Origin: Leptodactylus fallax
Taxonomy: Eukaryota; Chordata; Amphibia; Anura; Leptodactylidae
NCBI GenBank assembly: GCA_947044405.1
Contig: CAMRHE010000021.1
Coordinates: forward strand, 6,556,501 to 6,620,500
Reading direction: 5' to 3'
Length of the DNA: 64,000 bases
Within the stretch, counting starts at the first letter, position 1; each line of letters starts with the position of its first letter. Shown piece by piece: positions 10,249 to 19,787 of this stretch. The notes beneath the pieces were generated by a model. That model saw nothing but the letters and a program-made list of their open reading frames with translations, made no database searches and had not been told where the DNA came from. Both the position numbers and the translations under genes were made by a program.

Positions 10249-11875
10249 CAATGCCTTGCGAAAGTATTCGGCCCCCTTGAACTTTTCCACCTTTTGCCAC
10301 ATTTCAGTCTTCAAACATAAAGATATAAAATTTAAATTTTTTGGTGAAGAATCAACAACAAGTGGGACACAATTGTGAAGTGGAATGAAATTTATTGGTT
10401 ATTTTAAACTTTTGTAAAAAATAAAAAACTGAAAAGTGGGGCGTGCAATATTATTGGGCCCCTTTACTTTCAGTGCAGCAAACTCACTCCAGAAGTTGAG
10501 TGAGGATCTCTGAATGATCCAATGTTGTCCTAAATGACTGATGATGATAAATATAATCCACCTGTGTGTAATCAAGTCTCCGTATAAATGCACCTGCTCT
10601 GTGATAGTCTCAGGGTTCTGTTTAAAGCGCAGAGAGCATCATGAAGACCAAGGAACACACCAGGCAGGTCTGTGATACTGTTGTGGAGAAGTTTAAAGCC
10701 GGATTTGGATACAAAAAGATTTCCCAAACTTTAAACATCCCAAGGAGCACTGTGCAAGCGATCATATTGAAATGGAAGGCGTATCAGACCACTGCAAATC
10801 TACCAAGACCCGGCCGGCCCTCTAAACTTTCATCTCAAACAAGGAGAAGACTGATCAGAGATGCAGCCAAGAGGCCCATGATCACTCTGGATGAACTGCA
10901 GAGATCTACAGCTGAGGTGGGAGAGTCTGTCTATAGGACAACAATCAGTTGTACACTGCACAAATCTGGCCTTTATGGAAGAGTGGCAAGAAGAAAGCCA
11001 TTTCTCAAAAATATCCATAAAAAGTCTCGTTTAAAGTTTGCCACAAGCCACCTGGGAGACACACCAAACATGTGGAAGAAGGTGCTCTGGTCAGATGAAA
11101 CCAAAAAGCGAACTTTTTGGCCACAATGCAAAACGATATGTTTGGCATAAAAGCAACACAGCTCATCACCGTGAACACACCATCCCCACTGTCAAACATG
11201 GTGGTGGCAGCATCATGGTTTGGGCCTGCTTTTCTTCAGCAGGGACAGGGAAGATGGTTAAAATTGATGGGAAGATGGATGGAGCCAAATACATTCTGGA
11301 AGAAAACCTGTTGGAGTCTGCAAAAGACCTGAGACTGGGACAGAGATTTATCTTCCAACAAGACAATGATCCCAAACATAAAGCAAAATCTACAATGGAA
11401 TGGTTCACAAATAAACGTATCCAGGTGTTAGAATGGCCAAGTCAAAGTCCAGACCTGAATCCAATCGAGAATCTGTGGAAAGAGCTGAAAACTGCTGTTC
11501 ACAAATGCTCTCCATCCAACCTCACTGAGCTCCAGCTGTTTTCCAAGGAAGAATGGGCAAGAATTTTAGTCTTTTGATGTGTAAAACTGATAGAGACATA
11601 CACCAAGCGACTTGCAGCTGTAATCGCAGCAAAAGGTGGCGCTACAAAGTATTAACTTAAGGGGGCCGAATAATATTGCACGCCCCACTTTTCAGTTTTT
11701 TATTTTTTACAAAAGTTTAAAATATCCAATAAATTTCGTTCCGCTTCACAATTGTGTCCCACTTGTTGTTGATTCTTCACCAAAAAATTTTAATTTTATG
11801 TCTTTATGTTTGAAGCCTGAAATGTGGCAAAAGGTTGAAAAGTTCAAGGGGGCCGAATACTTTTGCAAGGCACTG
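10249..11875 (+). mobile_element. Full-length Tc1-like transposon with TA target duplication
   Basis: The element runs from CAATGCCTTGCGAAAG to the inverted CTTTTGCAAGGCACTG, with TA on both sides (10247-10248 and 11876-11877). The terminal inverted repeats are long, about 220 bp, and include AACAACAAGTGGGACACAAT on the left with its complement near 11755. It is 1627 bp, normal for Tc1. One transposase pseudogene fills the interior. A close relative lies at 48342-49938. Confidence 0.95.
10641..11655 (+). pseudogene. Tc1 transposase pseudogene (one frameshift, one nonsense codon)
   Basis: It encodes a Tc1/mariner DDE transposase, which binds the inverted repeats and cuts and pastes at TA. The N-terminal helix-turn-helix (about residues 5-50, FGYKKISQTLNIPRSTVQAI) and the GRPSKLS hook before the second DNA-binding domain are clear. 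The first catalytic Asp is in LWSDET at about 11093. The second is in FQQDNDPKH, and the Glu follows after 34 residues in PDLNPIENLW (D34E). One extra base near 11105 shifts the frame just after the first Asp. A TGA at 11575-11577 lies near the C-terminus, after which the original frame runs on to a stop at 11653-11655. It is inactive but little decayed. Confidence 0.93.
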
Positions 11876-11879
11876 TAGT

Positions 11880-12700
11880 AGCTCCTATGATTGTCGGCGT
11901 CTCTCTGGGGGGTCACTTCTGGTGTATTTTCCATCATAAGTTCTAAATCTGGAGTGTGCCCTGATATACGCTTGCACAGCTAATACATTCCCTTCCTACT
12001 GCAGACAGTTTTGTTGTTGTCATATTTGTTTTTATCATATTGTACAACCTATAATTTTTTTTTTATTTTTCTGGAGCTGTAGTCATATGAAGGTTTATTT
12101 TTTGCGGGATGACATGCAATTTATAATGAAACCATTGTGGGGTGTCTATAACTTATTGACAAAATTTTATTAACTCTTTCTGTGGGGTTTGAAAAAAAAA
12201 CATCAATTCTGGCATTGCTTTTTAACATATTAAATTATTTGCCCTTCAACATAAATGTCTTACTTTTATTCTAGGGCTCAGTGCAATTACAGCGATACCT
12301 AATTTATATAGTTTTTTTTACTAAGTTTACAGAATATAATGCAGAATAAAAATACATTTGTGTAAAAAAAAAAAAAAAATCAATTCTTTTTGCATCACCA
12401 TCTTCTGGGGGGTGTAACATTTTTATTTTTCTATTGAGCTGGCTGAGGGCCTATTTTTTTTTGCGGGCAAGCTGTGCTTTTGGCATCTAAGAGGTTAACA
12501 CCTGTGATCTGAGCTCAGCTCCGGCGACTACGGGTGTTACAGGCGGAAGTCAGCTGTTTCTTACAGCTGACACCTGCTCAGCTTTTGAGTGGGTGACATT
12601 GCCATGACAAAATAGTACGTCATGGTGCATTAAGGTACACATTTCCATGATGTACTATTACATCATGGTGCGGGAAGGAGATAAATATGTATTTTTTTTT
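11880..12700. repeat. Degenerate piggyBac-like frog repeat
   Basis: Segments such as GTTTATTTTTTGCGGGATGA near 12090, TTACAGCGATACC near 12290 and TTTTTGCATCACCATCTTCT near 12390 match in order the better preserved TTAA-flanked element at 30724-31917. The ends are not clear. No gene is present. Confidence 0.55.
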
Positions 12701-13840
12701 TTTATTTAGATGTAGAAACTGGAGCTGCTTACTGACTGTTTCTTAGAATAATTTGTCTGCATTAGCCTCAGTTTCTGCTCCTTCTTTATTTCCCCTAAAC
12801 CTTTATAATTGCCCCAAAATTTTATGAAAGGTAGCTGAATACATAGAGACCATCTTCCTGAACAAATTATCTCCCAGTAGTGTTAGACTCACACAAGTAC
12901 TTCACTAACTCCTACCAATTATAATGTCTTAACCACAATGCCTGTGTGTGCTTGGGTGTCCGTAGATAGGCTAGAAGATAGACAGTATTTTGGTGGGAAT
13001 TTACTCTAGGTATGGATTGGATCCTTCTGCCGGTTCATAAGAAGCATGCATAGAACAAAGGGCTGGTAGTGCACAGCTCCTGAGTTTGGGAGAAAATGAC
13101 TGCAGGTAGTGCTGCTCCTCATAGAGCTGTGCTCATGAAAAAATGAGATAGTGCCTGTACAGGGAGAAAACTGATGAATAATGCATTTGAAGGTAACATT
13201 GTTCTCATTATTACTCTGTACATACATGACAGCTGTGTATGAGTGTTTCCACAATTCCAGACATTCTCCTATCTGGGAGGTACTTTGAGAAATGTTCTTC
13301 TTGATCTTTCTGGTTAGTACATTTAATAAGAAGATTTAAAGGGTACCCGAGTTTTCATGAAAAGTTGAAATATGTGCAGGGTCTTGCTGGTCAGTCTGTT
13401 GTATGACTGTATAAGGCTTCATGCAGGGTTTCCTATCAGTTTTTCTGCTGCTAATAATCAGATTATGGCTGAAACACAGTTTGCATTTCTGTCTCAGACT
13501 GTGGGCGTGTACTATAAGGAGCAGTCTGTCCCCTCCCCCACCCATTGCTGAAAATGTTCTGCCATTCTACCAGAAATAACTAAAATTTCAAACAAATACC
13601 TGAGAAAAGTCCAAGTGACCATAATATCCAGGAAGCCCAAATGACCAAAAGTTTGGGAATAATGGACTGAAAATTTAGGACAAACACATGCAAGCAAGCA
13701 GATAAAACACTAGAAAAAAAAAAACAATCTATGAGCACAGTCAGTAAAGCTGCTCCTGTCTCTAAATAATATCCCATCTGTAATCACACAAGCAGCCAGA
13801 AGTAGATACAAGTACATAGAAGACTTTTATTACATTGTAA
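12701..13840. other. Stretch with no recognised feature
   Basis: I see no coding region, tandem repeat or transposon end here. Base composition is ordinary and AT-rich. It may be unique host sequence. Confidence 0.5.
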
Positions 13841-14061
13841 AGCTAGGTTGACACTAGCGTTTGAGTCTCAGTATGAGACTCCGTCCACCATTCTGCTTAC
13901 AATAGGCGGAGAGAAAAGTCCTGCAAGGCCCGGAAACTGGGAAGAAACCCGGCGGACCCCATTATAGTCTATAACTGCTTTTTAAGTGGATAGAGTTTCA
14001 TTTTTCGGGTCTGAAAGCAGACCCAAAGGACAGAAATCCGAATGCTAGTGTAAACCTAGTG
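13841..14061. mobile_element. Short MITE with GGTTNACACTAGC inverted ends
   Basis: The left end AGCTAGGTTGACACTAGCGT at 13841 is inverted at the right as AATGCTAGTGTAAACCTAGT at 14041. The element is about 220 bp and non-coding. A related end is visible near 4880. No target duplication could be defined. Confidence 0.65.
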
Positions 14062-14591
14062 TAAGCTGTGAGATATTAAAGGATCCTCAGTCTTTTGCAC
14101 GCACTTGCAAACTTGTCTGTGCAGACTGTAAGCAGAATCACCCCCTCCCCTTCATTCACCATGTGAAGGAAGAAAAGAACCGCCCTTCTACACTCACTGA
14201 GATAAACAAGATGGAATAGAATGTAACTAGGGACAGACTTCTTTAGTACGAAAAGATTGAACAGTAAATTATCTAGAAGGGAGACACTTACTGGCAGGAA
14301 CTTTAGGCAAGTTTTTCAGGCAGAAAGCAGTCATGTTTTTAATTACAGTACATTACATTTTGGTCCAGAATCACATGCTCTATGAAATGAGACTAAGTTG
14401 TCTGAAAAGTTAGTGACCATTTAAACATGAACAGGAAAAGCAAGAGGAAAGAGACTGATAGTGTAATTGGGCCTGGGCAAAGAAGCACCATGATAGTGAT
14501 CGGGGAAAGACTGGTTCCCCAACTACTATACATATTGTTAATGGAAAGCTGGTCCCCTTTCCAATAGTAGCCTGCCCAGGGGAGGTGATTA

Positions 14592-14593
<2 letters not shown>

Positions 14594-14655
<62 letters not shown>
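14594..14655 (+). repeat. Homopolymer of 62 C
   Basis: An uninterrupted run of C from 14594 to 14655 replaces what in sibling repeat copies is a short A-rich stretch after GGTGATTAAA. The complementary strand is a 62-G run, which could form quadruplexes. The exact length is very likely unreliable as assembled. The poly-Gly frame read across it is not a gene. Confidence 0.97.
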
Positions 14656-14658
<3 letters not shown>

Positions 14659-14962
14659 AGCAAATACTTATACTCAGTGTCGGACTGGGATGTCTAGGAC
14701 CCACCAGTGGAATTGTTTCTAGGGGCCCACCATCAGGACCCCTGCAGATCAGTGGTATAGAGACAGGGCGGCTAAAGGTAATAACATGTTGGGAGCCATG
14801 CTGCTCACCCGCCATATGATGTGCACCACTGCACTACCTAAACCCATTGCTACACCCTGTATGGCAAGTGAACAGCGTGGCTCCTAGAATTGTTACCATT
14901 ACCTGTAGCCGCACTTTCCTGGAAAAGCTGATCTGCAGAAGTCCTGGCTGTTGCATCATCGC

Positions 14963-15076
14963 ACATGTAATATTGATAGCCTATCCTAAGGACAGGCCAT
15001 CAATATTAGAAAGATGGATAAATCCTTTAAAGAGGTTGTCCTGGAAAAAAAAAAGTTATCCTTCACAACCCCTTTA
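14963..15076. repeat. TTAA MITE remnant with 39-bp palindrome
   Basis: AATATTGATAGCCTATCC near 14970 is inverted as GGACAGGCCATCAATATT ending at 15008. MITE ends CTTTAAAGAGGTTGTCC and CACAACCCCTTTAA follow at 15026-15076. These are pieces of the family seen complete at 6060-6909. Confidence 0.6.
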
Positions 15077-15079
15077 ATA

Positions 15080-15609
15080 TCCCCCAGGCTATTAGCCTCC
15101 ATCACTGCCCCCCGCACAATATAATGGCTCCTCAAAGGTCCCCATACAATACAGGGGACCAGTGAAGAGGTCACTGTATGGGGGGGATAGTGAAGGGGTC
15201 ACTGTATGTAGGGGAATATTGAAGGGGCCACTGCCATACAGTGGCTCCTTCACTGGTCTCCCCTATAGTAATATTGGAGTTTCTGCAACTTAGGTATTGT
15301 TATGCTGGAGCCCTAAAGCAGGCATCAGATCTCAATACGGTGGGAAATTAGTTGGGGTGGGGATTGCAGCTCTTAACAGACCCAGAGTATCTGGAGCTGC
15401 TGGGGGTTGTAGTTATCAGAGTGGTCAGTGAAATTGAAAGATTTGGGGGCAAAATAGGGGAAATGTTGGTTATTGTTTGCATGATTAAGTTGTACTTACC
15501 TTTCATACTGCTGGTCTGGGCTCCTATGCAGAAACCAGCCGCCGCGCACAGCGTCACTACGTCAGTGATGCTTACAGCAGCAACAAGCTGCAACTGGATT
15601 GGTTGCAAC
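15080..15609. repeat. Dispersed repeat and unassigned sequence
   Basis: The first part, to about 15260, shares GACCAGTGAAGAGG and CACTGTATGGGG with 6925-7030. The remainder to 15609 shows no feature I recognise. Confidence 0.45.
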
Positions 15610-15760
15610 CAGAGGCGTAGCTAGGGGTTCAGCACAGGGGGCACAAACATGTCCAAGCGGGCCCCCAACCCAAGTTATACCAATATTATCACTATACAGT
15701 AGTATAGTACAGTAGTAGTATATACCGGCTCTACAAAGGGCTCTGCAGACCATGTAACTG
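15610..15760 (+). mobile_element. hAT-like left end (CAGAGGCGTAGCTAGG)
   Basis: CAGAGGCGTAGCTAGGGG at 15610 is the typical start of non-autonomous hAT elements with CAG(G)GGCGTAACTA ends. It is followed by GCGGGCCCCCAACCC. No matching right end or target duplication was found, so it is a truncated copy. Confidence 0.5.
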
Positions 15761-16109
15761 CACTGTATTCACCTAAATGTAGTGACTTACAGGCGATGTC
15801 TCTGACTAATCGTTCACATTTCCCTCTCTTCCCTGTCGCCATGACCACTTCTTCCAGCTCTGTAAAGTTTGCAGCACAGACATCTTTAGCTCTTCATTTT
15901 TCCAGGCTTCCAACCCACATTGTCCTTACCTACACAAAGCCCCCATCCTGCTGCTACCCCCATTTATAAAATATATGATATAAAAATCCCCTATAAATGA
16001 ATAATACCCCTGTATGTATCTTTAAATGAATGCCGCTGTGTGCCACTTCAGTTAATAATACCGCCTGTATGCTGTCTTAGAGGTTGTCCAGGATCAGACA
16101 TTTTAATGT

Positions 16110-16432
16110 ATGCAGCAGAGAGTTATAAAATAAAAATGCGCTATTGTTACAGGTGTCACTATATGGCGACACAAAAAGTTTTTCATTTTGTAAAAGGTAT
16201 CAAAACATTGCAAATACTATATAAATTTGGTATCGCCGTGTTCGTACTGACCCGCAGTCAGCTTCCCAGTACATTGCACAGCATATTGAATGGTTCCATT
16301 GCAAAGTACAATTTGTTTTGCAAACAATAAGCCATCATGTTAGTCTGTGGACTGAAAAATGTAAAAGTTATGGCTCTTAGAATGTGGGAAGAGAAAAACG
16401 AAAATGCAAAAACGAAAAATGACCCGGTCCTT
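16110..16432. repeat. Dispersed frog repeat (GGTATCGCCGTGTTCGTACT family)
   Basis: GGTGTCACTATATGGCGACA near 16151, TTTGGTATCGCCGTGTTCGT near 16227 and AGTTATGGCTCTTAGAATG near 16367 occur in this order. The same order is seen in a related copy at 22250-22765 (TGTCAGAATATGGCGACTTT, TTTGGTATCCTCGG). I know it as a common neobatrachian repeat but cannot assign a superfamily. Confidence 0.55.
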
Positions 16433-16988
16433 AAAGAGGACCTTTCACATCCTCATTACAGTACATGCGGTTTTACATACCAATAGAAAGCCGACAGTGC
16501 GCTGAATTCAGCGCACTGTTGGCTTTCCAGTTATGTGCCCCGGGGCTGGAGATATCTTATTTTCACCGTTCACCGTCAGAAGGGCATTCCTGACAAAGCT
16601 CTGTACTGGGGGGGCTTTCCTCACAACTCAGCGTCATCGCTGGGCTGTAAGGAACGACCCCTATGACTGTACAGGGCTATGGATGAGTACGATCCGGCCC
16701 CTGACCACTATTAGTCCACATTTTGCCAATGCAAATGCATTGGTCAGGGGCCCGATCGGGATGATGAGGGGCCCAGCCCCTGATCTTCCCAATCTGGCCC
16801 CTGACCAATGCATCTGCATTGGCAAAATGAGGACTAATAGTCGGGGCCCACCGGCGGATTCACTGGTTCTCCGGGGGGCCAGTCCGACCCTGCTTATAAT
16901 CACTTCTTCTGGGCTTCCGATGATCCCCAGCATCCTCTTCGCGGATCTTCCGGCCTGTGACTGAGGTCACGCACCCCATTGGTTACTG

Positions 16989-17083
16989 CTGAGGCCTGTG
17001 ATTGGGCCCCAGCAGTCACGTGGGGTGTGCTGGCATAATGACATCAGCATGCCCCACGTGACCACTGAGGCCCAATCACAGGC
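16989..17083. repeat. Long imperfect palindrome in hAT-like composite
   Basis: GCCTGTGATTGGGCC (16994-17008) and CAGTCACGTGGGG (17013-17025) are inverted as CCCCACGTGACCACTG (17052-17067) and GGCCCAATCACAGGC (17069-17083). Each arm contains CACGTG. The same structure occurs near 265-345, 5222-5345, 23805-23905 and 60472-60552. Confidence 0.88.
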
Positions 17084-17349
17084 CCCAGTGGTGACCTCTG
17101 GGGTGTGTGACCACATTTTCAGGCAGAAGACGAATGAGGAGGATGCTGCAGAGAACCGGATGGAGTGAGGATGCGCAGGAGAGGTGAGGTAAGGTGAGTA
17201 TAAGTGTTTATTATTTTCCATAAACTACCTTAGGCCTCTGATTATTATACTCTGGGGCCTGAGGTGTCCCCAGTGTATAATAATAGCGCTGAACCTCGCG
17301 AACATTAGTTAAATTTCATGGGGTTTGCTTGAACTCTTGGGAGCATTTT

Positions 17350-17650
17350 ACACTGTTTGGGGTCACTGTGGAGCATATTATACTGTGTATGGGCCACTGT
17401 GAAGCATATTATACTGTGTGGGGTCTACTGTGGAGCATATTATACTGTGTGAGGACCTCTGTGGAGCATACTGAATTTCCCCACTGTGGGACTATTAAAG
17501 GACTATTATTATTATTATTATTGTACTGTGTGGGGGCCACTGTGAAGCAAATTATACTGTGTGGGGGCCACAATGAAGCATATTATATTGTCTGAGGGCC
17601 ACTATGGAGCATATTATACTGTGTGGGGCCACTGTGGAGCATTATACTGT
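17350..17650 (+). repeat. Minisatellite of the 31-bp family, interrupted by LINE tail
   Basis: About eight units of GGGGCCACTGTGGAGCATAT plus TATACTGTGTG. The array is broken at 17467-17522 by a LINE 3' tail ending in (ATT)n. It is related to the arrays at 5521-5825 and 59640-60180. Confidence 0.9.
17467..17522 (+). mobile_element. Very short 5'-truncated LINE insertion (3' tail only)
   Basis: The text TGAATTTCCCCACTGTGGGA, then CTATTAAAGGACTATT and (ATT)n, matches the 3' end of the LINE at 44350-46660 (AATTTCCTTGTGGCAGGACT, then ATTAAAGGATTATT and (ATT)n). The flanking minisatellite reads on across it (GGAGCATA ... TACTGTGTG). This is what an extremely 5'-truncated retrotransposition event leaves. 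Confidence 0.75.
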
Positions 17651-18107
17651 GTGGGACTCTTCACTATTTACATCACACCCCATTTGTTTTATAGCAGCTG
17701 TGCACAATTACTACAGGCTGTAATTACATTGCACAGTTACTATAAGACAGATCCTGTGTGATGTAAATTGTGAAGAAGTAACAGCGCTCACAAAAGCACC
17801 ACAGTCCCTTCAAACAGTTGATCAGCAGGGCCCTGGGTGTAGGACCCCCACTGATCTCTTAGACTGTTAGGACCCCGCAGATCAAATGTTTACCAGAACA
17901 CGGAACTCCCAGTATTGTTTCCATGTAGGGCACCACTTACTCACCATATTCTTGATTACCACAGTTGTGAGTACTATAGTTGTATCCCTATTAGAAATCT
18001 GAGATATTGCTGCAGCACCCATAACCGTCGCTATCAAGAGTGCACTGTAGGGTGGGGCCCCAGTAATAGTATGCACCGGGGCCCACAAGAGTTTAATTAC
18101 GCTACTG

Positions 18108-18365
18108 GTAACTATACAACAATGCAGAGAAGTACGGCATTACAGATCTGGCAAAAAATTAACTATATTGCCATTAGATACCTCTTCCAACTCCTTGTTA
18201 GTTCACAGACTTGTGCTTGTAATATGGTGTGCCAAAAGCAGAATCAGTACACACAGATAAAAATATTGGACATACTTATCAACTCTTCTGGAGCATTCAG
18301 GAAGCTACTGAAAACAGGAGTGACCTCCTAAAGTCCTGGAACAGTGGACAAATCGCCTAGACCCG
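18108..18365. other. Stretch with no recognised feature
   Basis: No gene or repeat end is recognised. The open frame over part of it has no family resemblance. Confidence 0.4.
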
Positions 18366-18560
18366 AAAGAATGGCCAGGCTCTCTGTCTAATGTTGGCCT
18401 GACGAAGATATCCGATCAACGTCGAAACGCGTTGCCCTTTTACATTGTGACTGTGTGGCGTTTTTTATGTGGAATAAATGGTATTCATTATCACTGAGTC
18501 TCCAACTCTCTGATTCCCTTAGCAGCGCTCAGATATACCCCCATTTTTTTCTCTCTATTG
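18366..18560 (+). repeat. Repeat with CCTGACGAAG...CGAAACGCGTTG motif
   Basis: At 18400-18435 is CCTGACGAAG, an 18-base spacer and TCGAAACGCGTTG, followed by AATAAATGG near 18475. This CTGA(C/T)GAAG-hairpin-CGAAACG signature is widespread in vertebrate retroelement sequences, and I associate it with Penelope-like elements. GACG and CGTC can pair across the loop. The assignment is tentative. Confidence 0.4.
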
Positions 18561-19287
18561 TATTATGTGTGTTACCACTGTCTGATCCGATATGTGGTTC
18601 CAGGGCTGAGCTGCAGCTTCAACCAATATTAACCAGTGTACTTCCCCCCCCCCCCATCTGGCTCGGGTTACACCACTCAACAATACAATCCACGTCCAGT
18701 TGAGGCGCCACTGTGGTCCTATTTTTTTCTCTAGTATTTCAAGTAATGTCATGAAAAACAGAAGTTGTCATGTAACAAAAAGGAGGGGGTGACACGCTCA
18801 AAAGGGGGCATGTTACATCTCAGAAGGACATGGCCTCACCTGAAAATTTTCACAATGTGCTTCATGCACCATTCTCAAGTACAGTCATCTCACAATGTTG
18901 GCAAGCGTGATGTTGCAAGTACCAGTGTGTGACTATAGTACTTTGAACAAAGCCCCCTTTAAATCATGGAAATGGTATGTGGCAAATTGCTAAAAAAAAA
19001 TAGACCACCCTTTTAAGAATAGTGTTTGCATTATGAAACATGTAAGAAACAAGTACATATTGATCACTGACCTTAAGTTTGTCAATGTTTAAACCATGTA
19101 GCACAATGTATGATCTAACTGTCTGTAATAATGGTCAGCTACTTACAACATCCAGGAACCACCACATAAGGTGTCGCACTTAAAGTAGCACTCCCACAAT
19201 ACATTATATGCTCTGGCCTGTTAGAGTAGTGAAGGTAATCTTTCTGTTGGCTGTTTTTTTATGTTATACTGCTTATATATACACATC
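18561..19287. other. Stretch with no recognised gene
   Basis: AT-rich, with short runs of C near 18646-18656 and of A near 18990. I see no transposon ends or coding region. Confidence 0.4.
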
Positions 19288-19460
19288 CAGGGGTGCACCA
19301 CTAATGAGGCAAAGTGAGGCGGCCGCCTCAGGCGGCGCTAACTTGTCAGTTTCGGGGGGGGCGGCATTTTGATTGACTAAATCAGCCCAAGACATGCTGA
19401 GCGGGACCTGTCCTGGGCTGGCTTAGCGTTTTAGGCAGGGGAGGAGAGCGGTAGCTCGGG
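19288..19460 (+). mobile_element. hAT-like left end (CAGGGGTGCACCACT)
   Basis: CAGGGGTGCACCACTAATGA at 19288 followed by GAGGCGGCCGCCTCAGGCGG is a hAT-type terminus known from frog repeats. An inverted counterpart, GGTTCACCACTG preceded by GCCTCAGGCAGC, ends at 23444. Pairing them would give a 4.16-kb element, but the flanking octamers TACACATC and CACATAGG do not match. Confidence 0.45.
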
Positions 19461-19787
19461 GCGGCCATGCAGAGACAGCGCTGCTTCAACACTCACCTAT
19501 TGGCAGCAGCGCTGCTCCAGCGGCCCTTGCCCTCCGCCTCTGCCCCCGTTCACTTAGCCTGCTCCTTGCTCTCCGCCCCCACCCGCACCCACGCTTGGCT
19601 GCGTGCATCACGTGACAAGACCTTACATGATAGGACACACAGTGGCTCCTGCGCGGTCTCCTAAGGTGTCCCTGCTCTCAAAAGCGCTACTGAGGTAAGT
19701 TTCATATTAGATAAATATTGCTTTTCTAAGTATTTATCCCCTATCCATAGGACAGGGGATAAATACCAGATTGATGATGATGGCGGG

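Larger units (their letters stand above)
14675..16892. mobile_element. hAT-like composite element with 8-bp target duplication
   Basis: The left end CAGTGTCGGACTGGGATG at 14675 and the right end GCCAGTCCGACCCTG at 16892 are inverted over their first 14 bases, with mismatches. The flanking octamers are CTTATACT (14667-14674) and CTTATAAT (16893-16900), matching at seven of eight positions as for a hAT insertion. The body includes TTAA-MITE fragments, a second hAT-like end at 15610, and a dispersed repeat at 16110-16430. It has no transposase, so it needs one in trans. Confidence 0.72.
14400..18107 (+). mobile_element. hAT-like composite, split by a second insertion
   Basis: Parts of the composite family flank the inserted element at 14675-16892. 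On the left is GGAGGTGATT followed by a poly-C run and AAATACTTATACT. On the right are CACTTCTTCTGGGC, the palindrome at 16989-17083, the minisatellite at 17350-17650, and a tail ending TTTAATTACGCTACTG at 18107. The right end is a hAT-style CTG terminus. The left boundary is uncertain. The flank ACTTATACTCAC expected in an uninterrupted copy is restored if the inserted element and one octamer are removed. Confidence 0.55.

Noticed and set aside
14393..14815. 140-codon minus-strand frame with poly-Gly
   Set aside because: The Gly run is the 62-C homopolymer; the rest lies in hAT-like repeat sequence.
18400..18435. Hammerhead ribozyme
   Set aside because: CTGACGA and GAAA are present, but the first stem II pair would be A-C and the only visible pairing (GACG with CGTC) uses core bases. 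I keep it as a motif only.
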